18,146 nucleotides of DNA, from positions 1 through 18,146 of the forward strand of contig JALNVG010000029.1 in the NCBI GenBank assembly GCA_023227685.1, given 5' to 3'. Numbering within the stretch: the first letter of the stretch is position 1; the number at the start of each line of letters is the position of its first letter. A program made the translations under genes and the position numbers. The notes beneath the pieces are model-generated. The model was not told the DNA's origin and did no database searches. It worked only from the letters and a program-made list of their open reading frames with translations. This document shows positions 6,809 through 14,645 of the stretch, piece by piece. This DNA is from Bacteroidaceae bacterium (GTDB lineage: Bacteria > Bacteroidota > Bacteroidia > Bacteroidales > Bacteroidaceae).

Positions 6809-8563
6809 TTAAGCGACGCACAAAGATTTCTTGATAGCACCAACTTTCTTTGTAGCCTCAACTTCTGCAGAATCAAAGCAGTGGGAACACCCCATCTCTC
6901 CTCTAACCTCAATGTAAAATTTTATTTTCGGTTCTGTTCCGGAAGGACGGACAGATACCTTTGATCCATCAGCTGTAAAATACTGCAAAACATTAGATGT
7001 AGCAGGCATGTCTATTTTCGATCTGATACCTTTATCATTAATCTGCTCCAAGGTTTGATAATCTTTCCTAAGTACGATATTCGAGCCACCCAATTCTTTA
7101 GGAGGATTATTCCGGAAATCTGTCATCATCTGTTTAATCTCTTCGGCACCTGTTTTACCTGGTTTAACAACACTTACAGCAGCCTCTTTAGAATATCCAT
7201 ATTCAACATAAATATCCATCAGCATTTCATACAAAGTCTTGCCATTATCCTTGGCCCAAGCCGCAATTTCAGAAATTAAACAACAAGCAGAAACGGAATC
7301 TTTATCGCGTACAAAATCTTCGGCCAAGAAACCATAACTCTCTTCGCCACCGCCAATATATTTCTTTTTTCCTTCATTTAAACGGATTTCACGAGCGATC
7401 CACTTAAATCCAGTATAACAATCTTTTATTTCAAGGTCATTTTTCTCGGCTATTCTCTTGATTGTTTCAGTTGTAACAATAGTTTTAACCACAAATTCCT
7501 TACCTGTCATCTTACCCTTTTTTTTATACTGGGTAATAATATAATAAAGAAAGATCATGCAAGTCTGATTACCGTTAACCAGTATCCACTCACCCTTATC
7601 ATTCTTCATTGCGATACCTATACGATCAGCGTCAGGATCAGAAGCCATCACTATATCAGCATCAATTTTCTTAGCTAAAGCCACAGCCATTGACAACGCC
7701 TCAGCATTTTCAGGATTTGGAGAAACGACTGTTGAAAAATTACCATCTTTAACCATTTGTTCTGGAACTGTATGTACATTTTCAAAGCCCCACATCTTCA
7801 ATGCACGGGGAATCAACATCATACCTGTACCATGAATAGGCGTATACACAATCTTCATATCTTTATGACAGGCAATGGCATCGGGATTGAGAGAAAGCGT
7901 TTTTACCTTGTCTAGATAAATTTTATCAACATCCTCGCCAATAATCTGAATCAATTGTTTGTTGCCTACAAATTTTATATCTGCAGGAGACATTATTTTA
8001 TTTACTTCATCTATAATACCGGCATCATGCGGAGCCAAAACCTGTGCACCATCATCCCAATAAGCCTTATAGCCATTATATTCTTTCGGATTATGAGAAG
8101 CAGTCAAAATAATACCACTCTGGCAACCCAGATAACGAATAGCAAAAGACATCTCCGGTGTAGGTCGCATATCGTCAAACAAATAGACCTTGATGCCATT
8201 AGCAGAGAATATATCGGCAGAAGTCTCCGCAAAAAAACGACTATTGTTACGACAATCATGACCGATAACAACAGATATCTGTTTTAAATTCTTAAAGTTT
8301 GCATTCAAATAATTTGATAAACCCTGAGTAGCAGCTCCAACTGTATATTTATTCATACGGTTGGTACCTGCCCCCATAATACCACGTAGGCCTCCGGTAC
8401 CGAATTCTAGCTCTTTATAAAATGACTCAACAAGTTCGGTTTTATCCTCCTTATCCAACATACGTTTCACCTCAGATCGAGTTTCAATATCATATGCCGA
8501 AGTCAGCCATTTCTTTGCTTTCTCAGTAACCTGATTTATAAGTTCTTGATTTTCCATTTTCAT
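6809..8563 (-). CDS. Phosphoglucomutase / phosphomannomutase (phospho-sugar mutase)
   Basis: Alpha-D-phosphohexomutase that interconverts hexose 1- and 6-phosphates. 584 residues, the length of the long PGM/PMM2-like bacterial class. All four signatures are present: phosphoserine loop TASHNP with Ser156; metal-binding DPDADR (309-314); sugar-binding GGGEESYGF (about 404-412); and phosphate-binding RPSGTEPK (539-546). The start may be the ATG at 8563 or, two codons later, at 8557. Substrate choice between glucose and mannose cannot be decided from these motifs. Mannose-1-phosphate would feed the enzyme encoded at the window's left edge, but the genes are far apart. It lies 99 bp downstream of the C69 peptidase gene and may be expressed from its own promoter. 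Confidence 0.93.
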   Translation of the reverse strand: MKMENQELINQVTEKAKKWLTSAYDIETRSEVKRMLDKEDKTELVESFYKELEFGTGGLRGIMGAGTNRMNKYTVGAATQGLSNYLNANFKNLKQISVVIGHDCRNNSRFFAETSADIFSANGIKVYLFDDMRPTPEMSFAIRYLGCQSGIILTASHNPKEYNGYKAYWDDGAQVLAPHDAGIIDEVNKIMSPADIKFVGNKQLIQIIGEDVDKIYLDKVKTLSLNPDAIACHKDMKIVYTPIHGTGMMLIPRALKMWGFENVHTVPEQMVKDGNFSTVVSPNPENAEALSMAVALAKKIDADIVMASDPDADRIGIAMKNDKGEWILVNGNQTCMIFLYYIITQYKKKGKMTGKEFVVKTIVTTETIKRIAEKNDLEIKDCYTGFKWIAREIRLNEGKKKYIGGGEESYGFLAEDFVRDKDSVSACCLISEIAAWAKDNGKTLYEMLMDIYVEYGYSKEAAVSVVKPGKTGAEEIKQMMTDFRNNPPKELGGSNIVLRKDYQTLEQINDKGIRSKIDMPATSNVLQYFTADGSKVSVRPSGTEPKIKFYIEVRGEMGCSHCFDSAEVEATKKVGAIKKSLCVA

Positions 8564-8614
8564 AAAAATATTTTAGTTCTTTAATCATGAATCTTTTATT
8601 TCTTCATTAATTTA

Positions 8615-8622
8615 CAAATATA
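8615..8622 (-). promoter_or_regulatory. Possible promoter of the phosphohexomutase gene
   Basis: TATATTTG on the minus strand matches the -7 consensus TAnnTTTG and lies about 50 nt upstream of the start codon. No convincing TTG is seen 19-21 nt further upstream, so only the -7 box is reported. Confidence 0.4.
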
Positions 8623-8662
8623 ATGATTTCTCTTTGTTATATAGGTGTGATTTTGAAATTAA

Positions 8663-10309
8663 TTATTGTGCCGGCACCTTGTAACGATCACCGGTTTGCT
8701 TAACATATTCCTTTAAAAATTCCTCGGGATAGCCTGGCCGAATGACCTTATCCACACGTCCTAGTGAATTGCGTTTGAAAGATCCATCTTTATTTACTTG
8801 TTTCACTACACCATCATTATATTTTACAATGAGGTAAGTTCCCAATTTTTTCCATGTATCAAGTGTGCTCTGTGCAGTAAGATTAGTATAATTCGTCAAA
8901 AAATTCACTGCAGCAACCTTATCCGTTTCAAACAGTTTGGCCGCAGCTTGCTCCACACCAGCCTGTGCCTCATTAAAGGTGTTCTCTATTTCGAATTGTT
9001 CCTTTCGTACATCATCAATCATCAAACTGTAACGCGGATAAACCATATTAGCCACCCAATTGAAAATCCAAAAAGAAGAATTCCATGAAAACGTTCCATA
9101 ATCGGCTCCGTCGACATTAGTATAACAAACCGGAACTCGAGTACAACAACAGTAAACCGGAACAAATACCGTCATATTAGCATCATCAACACCAAACCAC
9201 AAAACGCCACCGATAGGATTAGTCTTTTCTGCTCTCATCTGGGCTACAAATACAAAAGCCGTCTGGAAAGTTGAGATAGGCCGCTCATTAAAATATTCCA
9301 GCCCATTGACTTTAAAAGTTAGCGGTGAAAGACGGTATGGCATATGATAAGGACCTGCACCAAAATCTTTAGAAATATCAAAAGGAGTACCTTCAAAATG
9401 ATCACGCATCATATTTTTTATATCTTGAACAGATATTTTACGATTTGGCTTGACATAAAGTGGCATCGGATCTTTTGATTTACCTAAAACATAAGATAAG
9501 TAATCATTCCCCTTGTCTGTAAAACGATTAAAAAAGCTCCAAACTCTAGCTTCACAGAAACGCAATCCCTCAAAATTAAGTGGCGCATAAGCATCAGCAA
9601 AACTAAAATCTTTATTCATACCATCAAAATATCCCTTCTCTCTTGCAAAGGATATTACATCAGGAGAATACATACAATTATTTTCATCATTCATCGGGAA
9701 CTTATGAATACGCGACTGGTTGGCATGTGCTGCTATACAATCATCAGGGATGCGAACAGCTACCCAAACAGCACCACGGATGCCCGGCCCTTTCCCAATC
9801 ATCTCCATAATCCAGACTTCGTTAGGATCAGCAATCGTAAAAGACTCTCCCTCACTACAATAGCCATACTGTTGTACCAAATCGGTCATCACCTTGATAG
9901 CTTCACGAGCATTGTGCGAACGTTGCAAAGCAATATATATCAAACTACCATAATCAAGCACGGCCGTAGAATCAACTAGTTCCGAGTGCCCCTCAAAAGT
10001 GGTTTCACCAATAGTAACCTGAAATTCATTCATATTGCCAATCACGTTATAGGTTTGGCGTGCCTGCTCAATCTCTCCGAGATATTTTCCAGTATCCCAT
10101 TCATGAATTTCCATCATTGTACCTTTCTTATACACTGCCGCAGGATAATGACATAACTGACCAAAAGCCCCATAATCATCAGCTGCATAAGAGACAATAG
10201 TCGAACCATCCGCTGAAGCGTTTTTGCCGACAATAAGATTTGTACAGGCATACATCTTAACTGAAAAAGCTATCCCGAGAAGGGTTAAACAAAGAAATTC
10301 TTTTTTCAT
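8663..10309 (-). CDS. Exported C69-family dipeptidase (Ntn hydrolase)
   Basis: PepD-like dipeptidase of 548 residues. A signal peptide of about 21 residues ends KMYA and is followed directly by CTNLIVGKNASADGS. Cys22 thus becomes the N-terminal nucleophile after signal cleavage, as expected for an N-terminal-nucleophile hydrolase. Family blocks follow: DGSTIVSYAADDYG, IGETTFEG, LDYGSLIYIALQRSHNAREA, and GESFTIADPNEVWIMEMIGKG split over two turns, then AHANQSRIHKFP. MYAC is a poor lipobox, so a periplasmic soluble enzyme is favoured over a lipoprotein. It starts 25 nt after the M23 gene stops, so the two are probably co-transcribed. Peptide nutrition or cell-wall turnover are both possible roles. 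Confidence 0.9.
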   Translation of the reverse strand: MKKEFLCLTLLGIAFSVKMYACTNLIVGKNASADGSTIVSYAADDYGAFGQLCHYPAAVYKKGTMMEIHEWDTGKYLGEIEQARQTYNVIGNMNEFQVTIGETTFEGHSELVDSTAVLDYGSLIYIALQRSHNAREAIKVMTDLVQQYGYCSEGESFTIADPNEVWIMEMIGKGPGIRGAVWVAVRIPDDCIAAHANQSRIHKFPMNDENNCMYSPDVISFAREKGYFDGMNKDFSFADAYAPLNFEGLRFCEARVWSFFNRFTDKGNDYLSYVLGKSKDPMPLYVKPNRKISVQDIKNMMRDHFEGTPFDISKDFGAGPYHMPYRLSPLTFKVNGLEYFNERPISTFQTAFVFVAQMRAEKTNPIGGVLWFGVDDANMTVFVPVYCCCTRVPVCYTNVDGADYGTFSWNSSFWIFNWVANMVYPRYSLMIDDVRKEQFEIENTFNEAQAGVEQAAAKLFETDKVAAVNFLTNYTNLTAQSTLDTWKKLGTYLIVKYNDGVVKQVNKDGSFKRNSLGRVDKVIRPGYPEEFLKEYVKQTGDRYKVPAQ

Positions 10310-10334
10310 GCTATCTTAATATTACTATAATTTT

Positions 10335-11987
10335 TTACCAATAAAAAGTTTGTATAGACGTTGATTCATTACCACAATTATCTATAACTGTCATCCTAAC
10401 TATATGATTACGCCCACGAATCACACGCTTGGAATCAAGCTTGCACTGCCAATTGACAGTTGTAATATTTGGTCTTCCAAAAAGAGCAAACTTGCCATCA
10501 ATAGTACCACGATAAGACCGGATACCAGTTCCAGAATCAAATAATCTGAAAGAAACTGTGGAAAGCCTTCCCCAACGATTCTTTTGTAAAGGAATAATAA
10601 CCGGTGCTATAGTATCCACAGCAACAGTATATGTTGATAGTTTAATTATATCGGCTTTAATAATACCATTTTGATATACTCCACCCACACTTCGCTTCGC
10701 ACCCCTTGCTGAGACTTCGGCTATATAATATTTTGAGAAATCAACACCAGATATCTGTCTGAAATCCATTCTCAATATAACAGAATGAAGAAGTGGCACC
10801 GGCCGGCTACATAATTGGAAAACAGGAGAAAGTCCATCCGGATTTTGTTTGATTAAAACATCCAAATAAACATTATCAAACAAAGAGCCTTTAGGAACGA
10901 CCAAACTCATACCATTCTCACGAAGATAGTTACCACGGTCCCACACAAATAAATATTTAGTAGAATATTTTACAGCTGGGATATTCTGTCTTCGGCCATG
11001 AACAGTGAAGCGGACAAATGAAGTGTTACCTAAGGCATCCTTCAGTGTATAAACAAAATGGTAATCACGCTCCTCCTTGATATCAATCAACCCGCGATTA
11101 CCATTCATCGCATGAATCATTCGCAACGAATTACCGGGATCAATAAAAGATTTCATATAACCATCATATATCCATGACTTAACCATACGATTTTCATCAT
11201 AGGAGAAACGATCCACCAAACTATAAAAGACCACTTTCCCATCTACAGAAAGAGCTACGGATTTCACTCCATACTTATTATATACGCCATTCATATAATC
11301 ATAGGCCTTCAAGCCGACACCTATCAAACCCCAAGCATAAACAGATGCAGCACGAGGACGAACAAATCGGACTTTTTCACTACCATCGACGACACCCTGA
11401 CCCTGTTGCGGAAAAAAAGCAATACCTTGTACTTGAGGGGCACGTTTATCTATAATATACCTTTTAAGAAACGGAAGTGGATCAAGATAATCACCACTTT
11501 TCGTATCAAAAAAATCCACATGAAGATGGGGCCCAAAAGAATAACCCGTATTTCCACTCCATGCTACCAATTGACCAGCCTTTACCGGATATTCATTAGG
11601 TTTAGGTTCAAACTCAACTTCCCAATTTTCTTCTTTATACTGAATATCTTCAATTCGCTGGGCTATAGGCTGTATGAACCGACTTAAATGCCGATAAGTT
11701 GTTGAATAGCCGTTATTATAACGGATATCAAGTACATAACCAGAGCCATTTATCACTCGAGCTCGCCAAATATAGCCCTCACTTAAAGCATATACCGGTT
11801 TGCCAATACTTCCACCTGTTTTAAAATCCAAACCTCCGTGAAAGTGAGTAGAACGAAGTTCGCCGAAATTGCCACTTAAATATAAAGGTATATTCATCGG
11901 CCGAGAAAAAAAGGCCTTCTGCGACATCACACTCAAAAAAGGAAAAACGCTACATACTACAATACAAACATAAATATATCGTTTCAT
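10335..11987 (-). CDS. Exported M23 (LytM-type) metallopeptidase
   Basis: From the ATG at 11987 it is 550 residues, with a signal peptide of about 22 residues (ending FLSVMSQ). The M23 domain (about 32-160) has the zinc site: HFHGGLDF gives His50 and Asp54, and GPHLHVDF gives His154 and His156. With these residues intact it should cut peptidoglycan cross-bridge or stem peptides, unlike the degenerate LytM activators. Between the two motifs is an insertion of about 35 residues rich in Glu and Lys. About 390 further residues show no recognised domain and may hold Ig-like beta segments, as in long Bacteroidetes M23 proteins. A frame start at 12014 is rejected because it adds nine residues before the signal peptide and coincides with the predicted -7 box. 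The C69 gene follows in tandem. Confidence 0.9.
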   Translation of the reverse strand: MKRYIYVCIVVCSVFPFLSVMSQKAFFSRPMNIPLYLSGNFGELRSTHFHGGLDFKTGGSIGKPVYALSEGYIWRARVINGSGYVLDIRYNNGYSTTYRHLSRFIQPIAQRIEDIQYKEENWEVEFEPKPNEYPVKAGQLVAWSGNTGYSFGPHLHVDFFDTKSGDYLDPLPFLKRYIIDKRAPQVQGIAFFPQQGQGVVDGSEKVRFVRPRAASVYAWGLIGVGLKAYDYMNGVYNKYGVKSVALSVDGKVVFYSLVDRFSYDENRMVKSWIYDGYMKSFIDPGNSLRMIHAMNGNRGLIDIKEERDYHFVYTLKDALGNTSFVRFTVHGRRQNIPAVKYSTKYLFVWDRGNYLRENGMSLVVPKGSLFDNVYLDVLIKQNPDGLSPVFQLCSRPVPLLHSVILRMDFRQISGVDFSKYYIAEVSARGAKRSVGGVYQNGIIKADIIKLSTYTVAVDTIAPVIIPLQKNRWGRLSTVSFRLFDSGTGIRSYRGTIDGKFALFGRPNITTVNWQCKLDSKRVIRGRNHIVRMTVIDNCGNESTSIQTFYW

Positions 11988-12013
11988 CAAAATATTCTCT
12001 TTTATTAATTTCA

Positions 12014-12021
12014 CAAAAGTA
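12014..12021 (-). promoter_or_regulatory. Probable promoter of the M23-C69 genes
   Basis: TACTTTTG on the minus strand matches TAnnTTTG, about 27 nt upstream of the start at 11987. The -33 region reads TTTCG at the right distance, one base short of TTTG. Confidence 0.5.
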
Positions 12022-12122
12022 CGTCAAATTAAAGAAAATACGAAATAAGAAAGATAAAAACCTTACTCATAAAACATAATTTAAAAAAGCACAAATACAG
12101 AACAACAAAAGTTTTTTTTCAA

Positions 12123-12130
12123 TATCTTCG
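12123..12130 (+). promoter_or_regulatory. Weak candidate -7 box of ald
   Basis: TATCTTCG is one base off TAnnTTTG and would give a leader of about 26 nt. No TTG is seen at the -33 position, so this is tentative. Confidence 0.3.
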
Positions 12131-12162
12131 TTGTATTGTAAAAACTTTAAAATAATAGCATT

Positions 12163-13269
12163 ATGATTATTGGAATACCAAAAGAAATTAAAGACAATGA
12201 ATTCCGCGTAGGTATGACTCCTGCGGGAGTTTCTGAGATGGTTAAACACAATCACATTGTGTACGTACAGCATACTGCCGGTGATGGAAGTGGATTTACA
12301 GATAAAGAATATACCGAGGCTGGTGCAAAAATTCTTCCAAAAATGGAAGATATTTACGCTACGGCAGAAATGATTGTTAAAGTAAAAGAACCTATCGAAC
12401 CTGAATACAAATTAATTAGGGAAAAACAGCTTCTGTTCACCTACTTTCATTTTGCCTCAGATAAACCTCTAACGGAAGCTATGCTAAAGGCTAAACCTAT
12501 CTGCCTGGCCTATGAAACAGTTGAAAAACCAGACCATTCTCTACCATTATTAATTCCTATGAGTGAAATTGCCGGACGAATGGCCATTCAAGAAGGAGCA
12601 CGATTCATGACAAAGCCACTAGGAGGAAGAGGCATTTTACTAAGCCGCATCCCCGGTGTAAAGCCAGCCAAAATATTAATTCTTGGTGCAGGTATAGTTG
12701 GCAGTGGTGCCGCTGAATTGGCTGCCGGATTCGGAGCCGACATTACAATAACAGATATCAATTTACCCCGTCTGCGTTATTTAAATGAGATTCTTCCTAA
12801 AAATGTAAAAACTGTTTATTCTTCAGAAACAAATATTAGAAAAGAATTACCGGATACCGATCTTGTTATTGGCTCAGTCTTGATTCCGGGTGACAAAACG
12901 CCACATCTAATTACAAGGGACATGCTGAAACTAATGAAACCAGGAACGGTCATCGTAGATGTAGCTATTGACCAAGGCGGTTGCTTCGAAACTTCCCACC
13001 CAACTACTCATAGCAATCCAGTCTACACACTTGATGGAATTATCCATTATGCAGTAGCAAATATACCAGGAGCTGTGCCTCACAGTTCAACTGTTTCATT
13101 AACCAATGCTACGCTTCCTTATGCACTTGCTTTGGCTAACAAAGGTTGGAAAAAAGCTTGTAAAGAAGACCTTGCTTTAGCCAACGGATTGAATATGATT
13201 GAAGGCAAAATCACTTTCAAGGCTGTTGCCGATGTTTATGATTTAAAATACGAACCAATTAGTCTATAA
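12163..13269 (+). CDS. ald: Alanine dehydrogenase
   Basis: NAD-dependent oxidative deamination of L-alanine to pyruvate and ammonium, or the reverse; cytoplasmic, usually hexameric. 368 residues, the normal length. The active-site residues fall at the same numbers as in well-studied Ald proteins: Arg15 (EFRVG), Lys75 (VKVKEP), His96 (FHFAS) and Asp270 (VAIDQGG). The NAD-binding Rossmann loop is GAGIVGSGAAE (about 175-185). MIIGIPKEIKDNEFRVGMTP is the typical N-terminus, so the start is secure. It is a single-gene transcript, divergent from the M23 gene and ending in a large hairpin. In anaerobic Bacteroides it could serve alanine use or ammonium assimilation; the sequence does not decide. Confidence 0.95.
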   Translation: MIIGIPKEIKDNEFRVGMTPAGVSEMVKHNHIVYVQHTAGDGSGFTDKEYTEAGAKILPKMEDIYATAEMIVKVKEPIEPEYKLIREKQLLFTYFHFASDKPLTEAMLKAKPICLAYETVEKPDHSLPLLIPMSEIAGRMAIQEGARFMTKPLGGRGILLSRIPGVKPAKILILGAGIVGSGAAELAAGFGADITITDINLPRLRYLNEILPKNVKTVYSSETNIRKELPDTDLVIGSVLIPGDKTPHLITRDMLKLMKPGTVIVDVAIDQGGCFETSHPTTHSNPVYTLDGIIHYAVANIPGAVPHSSTVSLTNATLPYALALANKGWKKACKEDLALANGLNMIEGKITFKAVADVYDLKYEPISL

Positions 13270-13279
13270 CAAAATAACG

Positions 13280-13334
13280 TCCGCAACTCTGATAAACTCA
13301 TTTTTCACAAATGGAACTTTATCAGAGTTGCGGA
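13280..13334 (+). terminator. Long hairpin downstream of ald
   Basis: Arms 13280-13296 and 13318-13334 pair perfectly over 17 bp (TCCGCAACTCTGATAAA and its complement). Within the loop, CATTT and AAATG can form a smaller stem. There is no following T-run, so it is not a textbook intrinsic terminator. A 12-bp palindrome TGCTAATTAGCA follows at 13336-13347. It may end transcription or protect the ald 3' end. Confidence 0.6.
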
Positions 13335-13366
13335 TTGCTAATTAGCATTACTAACAAAAACTATAC

Positions 13367-13391
13367 ATAAAACTTATTAAAAAAGTTTTAT
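13367..13391 (-). terminator. Terminator of the ECF sigma operon
   Basis: ATAAAACTT and AAGTTTTAT form a 9-bp stem around a 7-nt loop, just past the stop codon of the last gene of the minus-strand operon (ending at 13396). It is AT-rich, so strength is uncertain. Confidence 0.45.
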
Positions 13392-13395
13392 CAAT

Positions 13396-14100
13396 CTATT
13401 GACTCATTTGCATTATCGGTTGATTAATCATGACTATGGTAGAATCGCCATAACTTTTCAAGACTTCCAAAGTTCGCTCTCGAGTATTAGCACCTCGCCT
13501 ATCCCAAAATTTCTTTTCAAATATAGCCATTAAATCCATACCTCCTATCGTTGAGCCACTAATATAAACACTCTTGCCAATACGAATGCCACACGACGGA
13601 TTCATAACAACTGAATTTACATAAACGCCATTAGCTCTTTCGGACAAGATGCTGAAATTCACACCACTAGTACGTATTTCTTCATACGACTTACGTACAC
13701 CTCCTTCCATTGGAGTTTTTGCCCAATTGGAAGGAATAAGAGGACCACTAATGTTCTCCTGCCAAGTATGTTTATCTATAAGAATTTTCTTTTGATAAAC
13801 AGGATCCCAATCGTAACGTGTACTCATCTTATAAGGAGACAAAGTAAGCACAACTTTCGCTTTTGGAAGTGCTGATGGAAGGGTTTCGTCAAAAAGATTT
13901 GTTCTCTTTTCTCTAAAGATACCTGGATTACCTACCATACCTCCGAAATCTATCTGTTTAATAACTTTTTCATTTAACTTCAACTCTTCACCACTCTTCA
14001 TGATCCGTTGAATATTCAAAGAATCTTTTACAGTCCATTGTGCATTAGCACTAACTGACAGTGAAGTAACCATCAGCAATAAAGTAAAACGTTTCTCCAT
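13396..14100 (-). CDS. Exported protein of unknown function (possibly DUF4858)
   Basis: 234 residues from the ATG at 14100. A signal peptide of about 20 residues ends SVSANA, predicting a periplasmic or secreted protein. The mature N-terminus QWTVKDSLNIQRIMKSGEEL and the following LNEKVIKQIDFG resemble small Bacteroides-specific secreted proteins; I tentatively think of DUF4858, not checked. The rest is polar with one cysteine and no transmembrane segment. The frame opens further upstream, but the earlier ATG would run into the preceding gene and bury the signal peptide. It is the last gene of the sigma operon, 10 nt after the lipoprotein gene, so it is probably part of the envelope response controlled by the sigma factor. 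Confidence 0.75.
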   Translation of the reverse strand: MEKRFTLLLMVTSLSVSANAQWTVKDSLNIQRIMKSGEELKLNEKVIKQIDFGGMVGNPGIFREKRTNLFDETLPSALPKAKVVLTLSPYKMSTRYDWDPVYQKKILIDKHTWQENISGPLIPSNWAKTPMEGGVRKSYEEIRTSGVNFSILSERANGVYVNSVVMNPSCGIRIGKSVYISGSTIGGMDLMAIFEKKFWDRRGANTRERTLEVLKSYGDSTIVMINQPIMQMSQ

Positions 14101-14110
14101 ATAATTAATA

Positions 14111-14635
14111 TTACCACCAACGATATCCGCTTCCGCAAAGCGGATCGTCATAGCAAGGATCTATGGTCCAACGAGTTTTAGGATACTTATGTTGCTCCCA
14201 CCAATTCTTATAACACTTTACGGCATCCCGCAATTCAGTATCACTCAAGAAATAAGTAGCTTCATAGTTTTTGGCATCGGCCAATACCATTTTGCAACCA
14301 AGCGAAGGAGGACTACCCTTCCGAATACTTTCAACAACCCAAAGCATACATTCACCCAGACGAATCTTACAACTATTAGCTGTATAAACAGTAGGGAAAG
14401 TAGGTATAACTGTTAAATCATTGGCATATTTTAAAAGTTCAGGTATATCGCTTTCAGTAAAATGAGGAATCTCAAGTACCCCTTTATTGTCTTTCAAATC
14501 ATAGGTCCCGGCTTTGAGTTCTTTTACAAACAAACTGACATCGGGATTATTATAATCTAATTCTTCACTACTACAGCCGGTACATGCAAGTACGACAAAA
14601 GAAGTGATAAATAATATAAATAGTGTTTTCTTCAT
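14111..14635 (-). CDS. Putative lipoprotein of unknown function (possibly DUF4943)
   Basis: 174 residues. The N-terminus MKKTLFILFITSFVVLACTG is a lipoprotein signal; Cys18 (VLAC) or Cys21 (CTGC) could be lipidated, and SSEE follows. The mature part has six more cysteines (NSC, GEC, LGC, VKC, DPC and PLC), which suggests disulfides in the periplasm. The C-terminus GSGYRWW is aromatic. I recall a Bacteroides family of this type (DUF4943) but could not verify it. It lies 10 nt after the end of the anti-sigma/barrel gene and 10 nt before the next gene, so it is firmly within the operon. A role as ligand-binding or sensory partner of the barrel protein is inference. Confidence 0.75.
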   Translation of the reverse strand: MKKTLFILFITSFVVLACTGCSSEELDYNNPDVSLFVKELKAGTYDLKDNKGVLEIPHFTESDIPELLKYANDLTVIPTFPTVYTANSCKIRLGECMLWVVESIRKGSPPSLGCKMVLADAKNYEATYFLSDTELRDAVKCYKNWWEQHKYPKTRWTIDPCYDDPLCGSGYRWW

Positions 14636-14645
14636 TTTCTTATTG

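Noticed and set aside
10235..10309. Lipoprotein signal on the C69 dipeptidase
   Set aside because: The residues before Cys22 are KMYA, a poor lipobox, and Cys22 is needed free as the Ntn nucleophile.
11406..11687. 93-codon plus-strand frame inside the M23 gene
   Set aside because: Antisense to the zinc-site region of the peptidase; basic, low-complexity translation typical of a shadow frame.
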